This document shows, in pieces, positions 54,128 to 63,112 of a DNA stretch of 64,000 bases. Source of the DNA: an uncultured Flavobacteriaceae bacterium (GTDB taxonomy: Bacteria; Bacteroidota; Bacteroidia; Flavobacteriales; Flavobacteriaceae); the NCBI GenBank assembly GCA_947503005.1, contig CANNCA010000003.1:434001-498000 (forward strand), written 5' to 3'. Every line of letters starts with the position of its first letter. Position 1 is the first letter of the stretch. A program made the position numbers and the translations under genes. The notes under the pieces are model-generated. The model ran no database searches, was not told where the DNA came from, and saw nothing but the letters and a program-made list of their open reading frames with translations.

Positions 54128-54646
54128 TTATTTCATATCAGGAAAATAACGCTTGGCTTTTTCCGCTAATTCCTGCATTTCACTGCCACGATTTCCAGAG
54201 GTTAAATTTTGAGCTCCGAGAGCACCTTGTATTTTGTTAAGTGCCTCAATATCCTTTTTGAGTTCATATCCTTTGTTACGAATATCTAAAACTTCCTCTT
54301 TAGCCTTTCTTTCCTCCGCTTTAGAAATCTTCTTTTCCATCTCTACAGCTTTCTTTTCCTCTTTTATTTCTTTTTTTTCGTCCTTTGCCTCTTTTTCCGC
54401 TTCTTCAGCCTTTTCAGCTCGTTTTTTATTAATCTGCTGTCCAAAAAGAAATCCAGCTGCGGCAAAAACAATGGCTTCTACACTTGAGAAAAGAATCATC
54501 ATCCTTGCCCAATCATTATTCTCCGCCTTTATCTCATCAAGAAGAAACATGACAAAATATACGTAGGCGACCAAAACACCAATGGCAATTAAAAATGGGA
54601 GTATATACTTTAGATAATCAAGTGGTGTTACTTTATTTTCAGTCAT
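54128..54646 (-). CDS. Two-TM membrane protein with long coiled coil
   Basis: 172 aa. Two TM helices near the N-terminus (ILPFLIAIGVLVAYVYFVMF; MMILFSSVEAIVFAAAGFLFG) then a Lys/Glu/Ala coiled coil over ~70-125 (EKEAKDEKKEIKEEKKAVEM). The C-terminal 40 residues are a conserved-looking end (LNKIQGALGAQNLTSGN). First gene of the envelope operon. It could link the inner membrane to the exported partners; that is inference. Confidence 0.65.
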   Translation of the reverse strand: MTENKVTPLDYLKYILPFLIAIGVLVAYVYFVMFLLDEIKAENNDWARMMILFSSVEAIVFAAAGFLFGQQINKKRAEKAEEAEKEAKDEKKEIKEEKKAVEMEKKISKAEERKAKEEVLDIRNKGYELKKDIEALNKIQGALGAQNLTSGNRGSEMQELAEKAKRYFPDMK

Positions 54647-54967
54647 AACTTAAAAAGATCTTAATGGTTTGTAAATATATTTTCAATTGGTAGTATGAAT
54701 CCATACCCATTGCTGGGTATTTTCTCAAACAATACATTGGGGGAAGGGTGAATTGGCTTAAGCCTTCTAAATTTAATAAATTATCTTATAATAAAGTACA
54801 GAAAATTCAACCAAGGAATCATGATTTGGAATGTAGCCGGATTGGGGTTTTTGGTGTTCCAAGGGTAACCACACCTTTCTCCGCCAGCCGCCGGATTCAT
54901 TCCGTGCATTCCTCTCGGTCGTACCTCCCTCGTCGGATGCAAGGCATAAGGAGGGTAGCTTAATAAA
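54647..54967. other. Intergenic with decayed repeat sequence
   Basis: 321 bases. The part at about 54866-54957 (TCTCGGTCGTACCTCC ... GCAAGGC) is a diverged relative of the R-element interior at 40700-40745. The rest is A+T-rich without an ORF. Confidence 0.55.
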
Positions 54968-55534
54968 TTATTCCCTCAATAAACTTTCTAGAATACTTCT
55001 CACCTTCTTACTGTCCCAATTAGCAGCTCCTGTCTCTTTGATAATGATTTTACCGTTTTTATCAATAAGATAATTGGTAGGAATACTACGATCCACCAAT
55101 TTTTCAGGTGGCGCCATCCTCGGGATAAAAACCGGAAGATGGTATGCTTTCTTTTCCAAAAAACGGCCAACCACTCTAGGATCCTCGTGGGTGATCAACA
55201 GAAAATCAACCTGGTCTCCGTAGTCATCATACATTTTTTGGATACTAGGCAGTTCGGCAATACAAGGGGGACACCAAGTTGCCCAGTAACTGATAAAGGT
55301 GACTTTTCCGGTGCCTATTTCTATGGTTTTTGGAGTGCCTTTTAAATCTGTAAGTTGATATGAAAAAGGTTCTAATTGAGTTTGGTCTTCGGCATCCAAC
55401 TCCGATGGAGACCAGACCAATAGCTTCAACTTGTTTACCGCGACTTGAATAGGGGTTCGGGTTTGGGGAACAATCAACAGCACTAGAAATACTGCGAAAA
55501 TGAGGCTGCTTAGTTTTGGTTTTTTTCTTTTCAC
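54968..55534 (-). CDS. TlpA-like thiol-disulfide oxidoreductase
   Basis: 188 aa. One N-terminal signal anchor (LSSLIFAVFLVLLIVPQTRT), then a thioredoxin fold with ISYWATWCPPCIAELPSIQK. The CPPC active site is visible, as is the cis-Pro in DRSIPTNYLIDKNGKI. It probably faces the periplasm, reducing disulfides for cytochrome maturation or oxidative repair. Single gene at the end of the accessory island. Confidence 0.93.
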   Translation of the reverse strand: MKRKKPKLSSLIFAVFLVLLIVPQTRTPIQVAVNKLKLLVWSPSELDAEDQTQLEPFSYQLTDLKGTPKTIEIGTGKVTFISYWATWCPPCIAELPSIQKMYDDYGDQVDFLLITHEDPRVVGRFLEKKAYHLPVFIPRMAPPEKLVDRSIPTNYLIDKNGKIIIKETGAANWDSKKVRSILESLLRE

Positions 55535-55594
55535 GTGGGTAAATTAGTGAATTTATTCGTCGGGTTAGGTGGTTGAACCTTTCGTGTTCCTAAG

Positions 55595-55619
55595 CTCTCG
55601 ACTCCGCTCGAGGTGACAG
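55595..55619. repeat. 25-base repeat CTCTCGACTCCGCTCGAGGT..., copy 2
   Basis: Identical to 51250-51274. Upstream of the TlpA-like gene. Confidence 0.85.
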
Positions 55620-55651
55620 TGGTTGTATCGTCTTTCTAGATACATTCACCA

Positions 55652-55730
55652 AAACCCCTCCGCCCTTTTGCCAGCGCTACATCTCGCCCACTGCCCGCGC
55701 AGTGTCGCCCCTTGAAAAAAGGGGAGGACC
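55652..55730. repeat. Partial palindromic repeat R4
   Basis: Only a right-arm type half of the R family (CCCCTCCGCCC ... GGGGAGGAC) with a variant interior containing a CCCGCGCAG dyad. The left arm is absent. It lies in the gap before the aldo/keto reductase. Confidence 0.75.
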
Positions 55731-55830
55731 TGAATACTGCCGGTTAGAAAAACCCCTTTCACAAACTCTTAACAGCATCTTTCATCGAAAAAGGCTAATT
55801 TAAAGCATATCAACCCATACATCAGCAGTT

Positions 55831-56772
55831 TTGAACTATTCTAGAAGAGCCATCTTAAAACGCTACGGACTTGCAGGCCTGGGTTTGGTTACAACACCTA
55901 CTCTATTCTCATTTTCAAACCCAATTTTAATTTCAAAAGAAGACACCATGGGGCAGCGGATGATTCCCAGTTCGGGAGAAAAATTACCAATGGTCGGTCT
56001 GGGTACTTGGCAAACTTTCGATGTGGGGAATTCGCAAGCTGAATTGGAGCAACGAAAACAGGTACTGGCCGAAATGTATAAAATGGGTGGTACAGTGATA
56101 GATTCCTCCCCGATGTATGGTTCTTCTGAGGCTGTTGTGGGTCGCGTAGCATCGCAACTCGAAAGTCAAAACAATTTTTTCTATGCCACCAAAGTATGGA
56201 CATCCGGCAGACAAGCGGGTATCGACCAAATGAATGCCTCTTTTAAAAAAATGCAACGCAATACCATGGATTTGATGCAAATACATAATCTCGTGGATTG
56301 GGAAACCCATGTAAAAACATTACGCGCTTGGAAGGAAGCAGGTAAAATCCGCTATTGGGGTTTGACGCATTATGTCGATTCGGCACACCCTACTTTAGAG
56401 TCCATCATCAAATCTGACCGACCCGATTTTGTGCAATTCAATTATTCGATACGCTCTCGGAATGCCGAGAAATCGCTTTTTGAAACCTGTCAAAAAAATA
56501 ACACTGCGGTAATCATAAATCAACCTTATGATAGTGGCAATTTGTTCCGAAAAGTCAAAGGAAAAGAGTTACCCAATTGGGCCTCTGAATATGGAATTCA
56601 AAGTTGGGGGCAGTACTTCTTAAAATTTATTCTTTCCAATCCTGAGGTGACTTGTGTGATTCCTGGGACTTCGAAATTAAAACACCTTATTGACAATATG
56701 GGTGCTGGCTATGGCACCTTGCCTGATGCGAATGGACGGGAGAAAATGGCGGCGTATTTGGAGGGGATGTAG
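55831..56772 (+). CDS. Tat-exported aldo/keto reductase
   Basis: 313 aa. Start is TTG at 55831, giving the twin-Arg motif SRRAILKRYGLAGLG; no better ATG lies upstream. Aldo/keto reductase family features: VGLGTWQTFDVG, GGTVIDSSPMYGSSE with the catalytic Tyr/Asp region, DLMQIHNL with the catalytic-region His, and CVIPGTSKLKHL at the C-terminus. NAD(P)H-dependent reduction of a carbonyl, probably in the periplasm if Tat-exported. Monocistronic; palindromic repeat S4 follows it. Confidence 0.9.
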   Translation: MNYSRRAILKRYGLAGLGLVTTPTLFSFSNPILISKEDTMGQRMIPSSGEKLPMVGLGTWQTFDVGNSQAELEQRKQVLAEMYKMGGTVIDSSPMYGSSEAVVGRVASQLESQNNFFYATKVWTSGRQAGIDQMNASFKKMQRNTMDLMQIHNLVDWETHVKTLRAWKEAGKIRYWGLTHYVDSAHPTLESIIKSDRPDFVQFNYSIRSRNAEKSLFETCQKNNTAVIINQPYDSGNLFRKVKGKELPNWASEYGIQSWGQYFLKFILSNPEVTCVIPGTSKLKHLIDNMGAGYGTLPDANGREKMAAYLEGM

Positions 56773-56775
56773 GGT

Positions 56776-56850
56776 TTTGCGCTATACGCTGTACGCCCCA
56801 CGCTATACGCGTTTTAGCGATTTGCGCGAGGCGTGTAGCGTGTAGCGCTT
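56776..56850. repeat. Palindromic repeat S4
   Basis: Same family as S1-S3 (CGCTATACGCTGTACGCC left, GGCGTGTAGCGTGTAGCGC right). Directly after the aldo/keto reductase stop. Confidence 0.8.
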
Positions 56851-56894
56851 ATGTCCTAAGAGCTTTTTTAAAGGACCAATTCAAAATACTATAC

Positions 56895-57401
56895 TTAATT
56901 GCCATCACCAACGGTCGGATTAGTAGGTGCGAAAATACCATTGGGATTTTCTTTTACTATCCATACGTGCAATTGCCATTGGCTTAGATGGGTATTGATT
57001 TCCCATTCATCAAGATTACCGGTAAACCCCTCTGGCGGTGTGCCCGGGTTATCTAAATCTGCTATGGGTGATGCATATTCTACGGCAACAAATTCCATAT
57101 TCCCATTTGCATCTGGGGCATATAAGATGATTTCAGGTTTTTCCAATTCAAACGTATTATCCATTCTGGTTGGCAACACATAATGGTGGCCCATATTGGG
57201 CACAAAACCAGACGCATCAAAAAAACCTTCACCAGTAGCTACGTCAACATTGGCATATTTGGCAGTGGCAGCGGTTAATTGGTTTACTTCTAATTCCCAT
57301 GCGGTCATAGTGACCTCATCATCATCGCTACAAGACCATCCAAAAAATAAAAGTGGTAGGCCTAAACAAAGCTGTCGTAAAAATGATTTCATTTTTTTCA
57401 T
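56895..57401 (-). CDS. Small exported lipoprotein
   Basis: 168 aa. Signal ending LLFFGWSC with lipobox Cys and a DDDE stretch after it. Body has short strands (NTFELEKPEIILYAPDANGN, WQLHVWIVKENPNG). Similar small proteins occur next to cupins in Flavobacteriaceae. No family named. 35 bases downstream of the cupin gene and probably cotranscribed. Confidence 0.65.
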   Translation of the reverse strand: MKKMKSFLRQLCLGLPLLFFGWSCSDDDEVTMTAWELEVNQLTAATAKYANVDVATGEGFFDASGFVPNMGHHYVLPTRMDNTFELEKPEIILYAPDANGNMEFVAVEYASPIADLDNPGTPPEGFTGNLDEWEINTHLSQWQLHVWIVKENPNGIFAPTNPTVGDGN

Positions 57402-57436
57402 AATTCACAGGTTTAAAATATTAATACTACTTTTAA

Positions 57437-57982
57437 CTAAACAAATTGAATTCCGTAGGTTTCGCAGATGGCCGATACCTTTTTAAAGTCTGGTGGACCA
57501 GGTGGCATGTTATGAAACTCTTGAAACATATGTTCCATACCTGATGGAAAAGCGCTAACCCACATCTTGGCGTTTTCATCGCCAACTACTTTCCAAGAGT
57601 GTACCAAATTTTTAGGCGCATAGGCCATATCTCCTTCTAACAATACTGTTGTTCTACCATCTACCATTAGTTCTACTTGCCCTTGCAGCACCCTAAAAAT
57701 CTCATCCTCTTTAGTATGAATGTGAGGTGGTATGCCTGAGCCAGGTTTTAAATCATCAATCCATTCAAAAACTTGATTGCCCGTATCGGCACCTACAACT
57801 TTTTGCCATTGTGGATTGCCCAAAACATGCAGTTGGGTGCCCTCATCCGCTTTAACAATCTTTTCTTTGATTTTGCCTTTTGAAAAGGTTTGCCCTTTAA
57901 AAAAAGCCTTTGCTGAAGTCATGGGTAACAGGGCTAGTGCACTAGTGCCCCATAATTGCTTTAAAAATCTTTTTCTATTCAT
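57437..57982 (-). CDS. Tat-exported cupin-domain protein
   Basis: 181 aa. Start MNRKRFLKQLWGTSALALLPM is a Tat-like signal. Cupin motif 1 is visible (GSGIPPHIHTKEDEIFRVLQG with the metal-binding His and Glu), then motif 2 in VHSWKVVGDENAK. The fold suggests metal-dependent binding of a small aromatic or sugar ligand. It is the upstream gene of a pair with the 168-aa lipoprotein. Confidence 0.87.
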   Translation of the reverse strand: MNRKRFLKQLWGTSALALLPMTSAKAFFKGQTFSKGKIKEKIVKADEGTQLHVLGNPQWQKVVGADTGNQVFEWIDDLKPGSGIPPHIHTKEDEIFRVLQGQVELMVDGRTTVLLEGDMAYAPKNLVHSWKVVGDENAKMWVSAFPSGMEHMFQEFHNMPPGPPDFKKVSAICETYGIQFV

Positions 57983-58220
57983 TACAAACGATTTTAGTTG
58001 TTATTATTCCTAGTATGCTATTGGGGCAAATCTATTTTAGCCCAGCTGTTTGTATTGGTAATTGTGTTTCAGATTTTGACTGTTTTGTTTCATTTTGAAG
58101 CAGATGAAACAAAAGTGTTATTTGATGAAACATAGCTGTTACGCGGGAAGCCTTAAAGCTTGGATATTAGCAGTGTATTGCTACTCGATAATAATTTCAG
58201 TACCTTTTTGAAGCCAAGCC

Positions 58221-61064
58221 ATGAAACAAACAACGCTCCGAATTCTACTTTGCCTCTTTGCTCTGAATACACTTTCAGGACAAAAAATTTATGAGTTAGA
58301 CCCAAAATATCCTGTTCATGACCTAAACGCTGCCCTACAGGTATATGCGGATAGTACAGCACAACTAACGCCAGCTTTTTTACTCAATGACCATATGCTC
58401 GCGTACACCCCGGGAGATGAACTGCCCAAATTGCTACAAACGAATCTTACCTATTGGGGAAAGCTGCAAATAAAAGTGCTGGATGGAGTGCCCGGCTGGA
58501 AGTTACACTTTGAAGATATTATGATCGGCCCTCCAGCATGGACGAAAAGTAATGGTAAAATCGATGTGTATGGGTATGTGGATGGCACTTTATTGTTTCA
58601 TCAAAAAACAGGGGTAGAATACCCTAAAAAAGAGCGTGCTACCAATGACCATTGGGTGTTGAATAGTATTGACCTTGGAGACCTGCCTACTGACACTTTG
58701 GTTACCCTAATTATCAAAGCGCAAGGCAATAGTTTTGGTTATCCGGCCTATTTTCATTTGAGTGCCCGAAGTCCAGAACAATCCTTCTACCATGAACCCT
58801 ATCAATACCACAGAACGTTCAATGCCTTTATGTTCGGAGTTACATTTATTGTGTTTCTCTATTTTTTGTTGCAATTCATTTATTTGAGGGAACGTGTCTA
58901 TTTCTGGTTTTCACTCTGGTTGTTCTTCTGCATGACTACGCAATCGATGACCATTGGATTAGTTGTTGGCACCCTAGGTGCTATACGTTATCCCCTGTGG
59001 ATATTTACTGCACACGGTCAATTCTTTATTTTTTGGTTTTTTGGCCGTTCGTTTGTTGGGTCAAAGCAAAAATTTCCAATGCTCGACAAATTCATTAAAG
59101 GGTTGGCTATTTTTATCTTGATTGAAATTGTGATTACAGCATTTTACGTCATTGGGTTTAAGCCCGAAACCAACTTCACATCACCCCATAATTGGCATTA
59201 TATCTTCCTAAATATTTATGCCATCGGGAGTCTTATTTTGTCCGTTCTACTGCTCTTAAAGAAAGACCTTTTTGCGCGCTACTTTGGAATAGGATCCATG
59301 ATTGCCAGTATTTTTTTTATCATCGGCACCTTGTGGTCAATGGGAACAATACGACCACCGTTTGGCATAGACCCTTACTCTACAGGTATGTTTTTGCAGA
59401 TTGTCATCTACTCCTTCGGTTTATCGTATCGAAGCCGGAAGATTACCGAGCAAAATCAAGTTAAAAAAATACAAGCAGAGCGCTCGTTGGCAGAAATACA
59501 ACGTATGAAAGATTTAGACGAGGTTAAAACACGCTTTTTTGCCAACATTAGTCATGAATTTAGAACACCTCTAGCTTTAATCAAAGGACCTTTAGAGCAA
59601 GCGGAGAAACTGACAAAAAACGGTGCCGAAAAATCTGTTCAGCTTTCTGAAAAAACCTTTGGTCTTATCAAAAAGAATACAATACGATTACAAGTGCTCG
59701 TGAATCAATTGCTTGACCTTTCTAAAATAGAGGGTGGCAACCTAAATCTAAAATTAAGTCAGGGCGGTCTCATGGCATTTCTTCGTTCTCACGTTTTTTC
59801 TTTCGAAAGTTGGGCCGAACGAAAGAACATAAGTCTAAACACTCATTTTTCTGGAAAATTTGATGCTGCCTATTATGACAAAGACAAACTGGAAAAGATA
59901 TTGAACAACCTATTGTCCAATGCTTTTAAATATACTCCAGAAGGTGGCACCGTTACTGTGAATACCAACCTTACGGAAGAATTCTTATGGGTTGAAATAA
60001 GTGATACGGGTAATGGCATACGCCAACAAGAAATCAATAAAATATTTGATCGTTTTTACCAAGTTGAAGGCAATGAGGACAAAGGGTCAGGTATAGGTTT
60101 GGCATTGACCAAAGAATTGGTCTCCATACAAAATGGACAGATTAATGTGCATAGTGAAAAAGGTAGAGGTACCACTTTTAAAGTGCGATTACCTGTAAGT
60201 CTAGAAAAACTGCCGAATATGGTAACCATAGATAAGGCGTCTGACTGGAGTATTGCACCTGAATTACCAATGAAAATCTTGAATGGAACAGTTGATGAAG
60301 AAAACCAGGACCTCAAAAATCATGAAGATGTGGTGCTATTAGTGGAAGACAATCAAGACTTACAAAGCTTTGTTTCTGAAATCTTAGCTACTAAATACAA
60401 AGTAATTAAAGCAAGTGATGGGCTGCAGGGTGAGCGAATGGCTTTTGAACACATCCCTGATTTGGTGATTAGCGATGTAATGATGCCAAAAAAAGATGGT
60501 TATGAACTTTGTAGTGCACTCAAAAACAATGTAAAAACAAGTCATGTGCCCATTATGATGTTAACGGCCAAAGCAGGACAAACCAATAAAATGGCTGGCC
60601 TTAGGCAGGGCGCTGATGCCTATTTAACCAAACCGTTTGATGCCGATGAATTGGTACTCCGCGCCCAAAACCTAATGAACGCCAGAAAAAAGATATGGGA
60701 TCATTTTAAGTCTATGGACATAAGTGCGGTTCAAGACCTGAACCTTAGTTCGGTTGATGATACGTTCTTACAAAAAGTGATTGCTTTCATTAAGGAAAAT
60801 ATTGATAATGAGCTGCTTTCTGTTGAAGATATAGGTTCACATGTAGGATTTAGTAGAGCGCAGTTGCATCGCAAATTAAAAGCATTAACCAATAAAAGTA
60901 CGGGTCAATTAGTGAATGAAATTCGATTGAATACCGCCAAGCAAATGCTCACCCAAAAAGTGGGTTCTGTTTCGGAAGTTGCCTATTCCGTGGGATACTC
61001 AAACATGTCGTATTTTACAAAAAGCTTTAAAGCCAAATTTGGAGTATTACCAAGTAAAATTTAA
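58221..61064 (+). CDS. Hybrid sensor kinase/response regulator/AraC protein
   Basis: 947 aa one-component-like hybrid system. Signal peptide (ILLCLFALNTLSGQ), periplasmic 7TMR-DISM extracellular domain at ~25-190, seven TM helices at ~205-400 (YLLQFIYLRERVYFWFSLW and following), HisKA with phospho-His H445 in FANISHEFRTPL, HATPase boxes, receiver with D752 in VISDVMMP, and a C-terminal AraC HTH (VGFSRAQLHRKLKALT ... YSVGYSNMSYFTKSF). Typical Bacteroidota sensor linking an envelope signal to local gene control. Divergent from the cupin pair across a 238-base gap. Confidence 0.93.
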   Translation: MKQTTLRILLCLFALNTLSGQKIYELDPKYPVHDLNAALQVYADSTAQLTPAFLLNDHMLAYTPGDELPKLLQTNLTYWGKLQIKVLDGVPGWKLHFEDIMIGPPAWTKSNGKIDVYGYVDGTLLFHQKTGVEYPKKERATNDHWVLNSIDLGDLPTDTLVTLIIKAQGNSFGYPAYFHLSARSPEQSFYHEPYQYHRTFNAFMFGVTFIVFLYFLLQFIYLRERVYFWFSLWLFFCMTTQSMTIGLVVGTLGAIRYPLWIFTAHGQFFIFWFFGRSFVGSKQKFPMLDKFIKGLAIFILIEIVITAFYVIGFKPETNFTSPHNWHYIFLNIYAIGSLILSVLLLLKKDLFARYFGIGSMIASIFFIIGTLWSMGTIRPPFGIDPYSTGMFLQIVIYSFGLSYRSRKITEQNQVKKIQAERSLAEIQRMKDLDEVKTRFFANISHEFRTPLALIKGPLEQAEKLTKNGAEKSVQLSEKTFGLIKKNTIRLQVLVNQLLDLSKIEGGNLNLKLSQGGLMAFLRSHVFSFESWAERKNISLNTHFSGKFDAAYYDKDKLEKILNNLLSNAFKYTPEGGTVTVNTNLTEEFLWVEISDTGNGIRQQEINKIFDRFYQVEGNEDKGSGIGLALTKELVSIQNGQINVHSEKGRGTTFKVRLPVSLEKLPNMVTIDKASDWSIAPELPMKILNGTVDEENQDLKNHEDVVLLVEDNQDLQSFVSEILATKYKVIKASDGLQGERMAFEHIPDLVISDVMMPKKDGYELCSALKNNVKTSHVPIMMLTAKAGQTNKMAGLRQGADAYLTKPFDADELVLRAQNLMNARKKIWDHFKSMDISAVQDLNLSSVDDTFLQKVIAFIKENIDNELLSVEDIGSHVGFSRAQLHRKLKALTNKSTGQLVNEIRLNTAKQMLTQKVGSVSEVAYSVGYSNMSYFTKSFKAKFGVLPSKI

Positions 61065-61103
61065 GGGAGCTTAATTTAAATTATTGAGAAACGAGTTCGG
61101 TTA

Positions 61104-61130
61104 AAGGTCCTCTTGAAAAAAGAGGACCTT
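61104..61130. terminator. Bidirectional terminator between hybrid kinase and lipoprotein genes
   Basis: Perfect 11-bp stem AAGGTCCTCTT/AAGAGGACCTT with a 5-base loop, between convergent genes. A poly-T follows it only weakly on the plus strand; it may act on both. Confidence 0.7.
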
Positions 61131-61141
61131 ATAAATTCTCC

Positions 61142-61750
61142 TTATTTTAATCCTAATTCTTTTTTACGTTGTTGTAATATTTTATAGACGTCTATTTCAT
61201 CACCTTCCTTGATGGAATCATCAACGGTTAACAAAACGTATCTTTTTAATCCGTTTCTGAATAAAAGCTCTTGGCCTATTTTTAAATCTACCCCGCTTGA
61301 TGAATTGGGTGATAGGTTCGGGTTCATAACGTTGGGAATGATTAAGGGAATCGATTCATCACTAGGGTTGATTAGCTTAAAGCTAATGCGCTCGTTGCTA
61401 CTTGCAACTTTTAGTTTGACATCGGTATTCAACATCTTAACCGAAAGCTTACCCATTTTATTGGAATTGTTGGTGAACACGATTTTGCTGCCTTGTTCTA
61501 CCATGACTTCCACTTTTCCTAGAGGGCCTAATCCAAAGCCGCGGACGAATTCGCCGGTTTCCTTGTTTTCGACTTTAACATCTAAGCCCGCACCGGTGCT
61601 GTTTTTGAGTTGTAGTTCGTACATGTTGAAGTTGGGGTAATCCAATTCCATTGAAGTGCCTTGTGCGATTTCAAGGTTTGATTTTTGCGCTGTACTACAT
61701 GAAGTGAATACTAAAAGAAGTACGGTGATGATTGTTGTTGTTTTTCTCAT
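61142..61750 (-). CDS. Exported lipoprotein of unknown function
   Basis: 202 aa. Signal and lipobox VLLLVFTSC. The mature part alternates strands and has a two-domain look (MELDYPNFNMYELQLKNST; VKEGDEIDVYKILQQRK), perhaps an adapter with short beta domains. Convergent with the hybrid kinase gene. No family recognised. Confidence 0.6.
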   Translation of the reverse strand: MRKTTTIITVLLLVFTSCSTAQKSNLEIAQGTSMELDYPNFNMYELQLKNSTGAGLDVKVENKETGEFVRGFGLGPLGKVEVMVEQGSKIVFTNNSNKMGKLSVKMLNTDVKLKVASSNERISFKLINPSDESIPLIIPNVMNPNLSPNSSSGVDLKIGQELLFRNGLKRYVLLTVDDSIKEGDEIDVYKILQQRKKELGLK

Positions 61751-61835
61751 GACATTTTGTTTTAAGTTCTTACTTGAGCAAATTTGGGAAAGTATTCTTG
61801 CCCCAACGACTTAAATAAAATGGAGACGTCTCAAA

Positions 61836-63035
61836 TTATTTGAGACCCTTTTTTTTAAGGGTGTTCAGGTATTCGGTGGGTGTGAGTTTCACCTCTTTTT
61901 TGAAGACACGATTAAAGGTGGCCTTGCTGTTGAATCCGCATTCGAAGGCCAAACCGACCAAGGAGAATTGTTGGTGGTCGCCACCGCCCAAACGTCTTTT
62001 GAACTCTTCTATTCGAAATTGATTGACGAAGTCATTGAAATTCTTGCCGAAACCCATATTGATGATTTCGGAAACCTCAGCTCGGTTCAATTCGGTCTTT
62101 TCAGATAACTGGGTCAAGTTTAATTCTGGGTCGAGAAAAATCTTTTCTTCTTGAAACAGGCTATTGATTTCTTTCTTTTGTTCCAATAGCTTTTCATTTA
62201 CATCAGCGGGAGCCGCTACTGAAAGATTTTGTGGTTTCCTTTCAGGTTTTTCAAAAGTCTTGAGGAAATCGAAATCGGTGAAATAGCCTTTTACTCCGAA
62301 GTACAATAAAGCGATGGCGGAGAAGAATTGAATCCACCACTTTTGAATCCAGCTCATTTTAACAATGTATTCATCGACAAACATTTGTACAAGGCCATAG
62401 ACGAATATGAAGGTGTATACCAACAAGAAATTACGAATCCAATTCAATTCTTTCTTTTCTGTATTGGAAAAGAATTGTTGAATCTCCTTTTTATAAGCAT
62501 TGTACAACTGAAAGGAAAAAGCCAGATATAAGAGCATTTGTGCTACCGAGAAATAGGTCACCAAAGGATTTAGATAAGGCCATTGAAAATTCTCTACCAA
62601 GTAGCCATTTTGTTTTTCATCAAAACCGGGTTGTTGTACGTCATACATATAGATTACCATTTTAGCAGCGAAGAACAGTAGCCAGGGTACAAAATGCCAG
62701 AAATGTCTTTTGGTGAGTCGAAAACCTGGGGTAACCACACTTTTTACATAGAAGAAAATAAGCGGCGCCATGAGCAGGTCCATACTGACCAAAAAATAAT
62801 TGATCTTGGTGTTGCGAAAGGTATCGTACCAGCTCATAAACCCTAAGGTATAAGTAGTTCGGTGATAGCATAGAATAAAGAGTATTCCAGCCAACAAAAG
62901 GTCGGGAAGTACTTGTTTTTGCAGATATCTTCGGTACAGCAGCACACATAAAATCGCTCCCTGAAGCCCTAGAATAAGAAGCGGAGTGCTATACAAGTTA
63001 AAGTCTGGAAAGCCCTGCAAGGGTAGTATTTGCAT
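61836..63035 (-). CDS. 7TM-type AraC transcriptional regulator
   Basis: 399 aa. The N-terminal half is membrane-embedded, with about seven helices (LLILGLQGAILCVLLYRRYL; VPWLLFFAAKMVIYMYD; WWIQFFSAIALLYFGVKGYF). The C-terminal AraC DNA-binding domain is at ~310-395 (LTQLSEKTELNRAEVSEIINMGFGKNF ... LAFECGFNSKATFNRVF). This architecture, common in Bacteroidota, senses a membrane signal directly. Targets unknown. Confidence 0.9.
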   Translation of the reverse strand: MQILPLQGFPDFNLYSTPLLILGLQGAILCVLLYRRYLQKQVLPDLLLAGILFILCYHRTTYTLGFMSWYDTFRNTKINYFLVSMDLLMAPLIFFYVKSVVTPGFRLTKRHFWHFVPWLLFFAAKMVIYMYDVQQPGFDEKQNGYLVENFQWPYLNPLVTYFSVAQMLLYLAFSFQLYNAYKKEIQQFFSNTEKKELNWIRNFLLVYTFIFVYGLVQMFVDEYIVKMSWIQKWWIQFFSAIALLYFGVKGYFTDFDFLKTFEKPERKPQNLSVAAPADVNEKLLEQKKEINSLFQEEKIFLDPELNLTQLSEKTELNRAEVSEIINMGFGKNFNDFVNQFRIEEFKRRLGGGDHQQFSLVGLAFECGFNSKATFNRVFKKEVKLTPTEYLNTLKKKGLK

Positions 63036-63112
63036 TTGTGAAAAATTACACTATCAAATATATACTATTCTCGAAAAGCGGAATCTTTGAACGAACCCTA
63101 AAGCGTTTCGGA

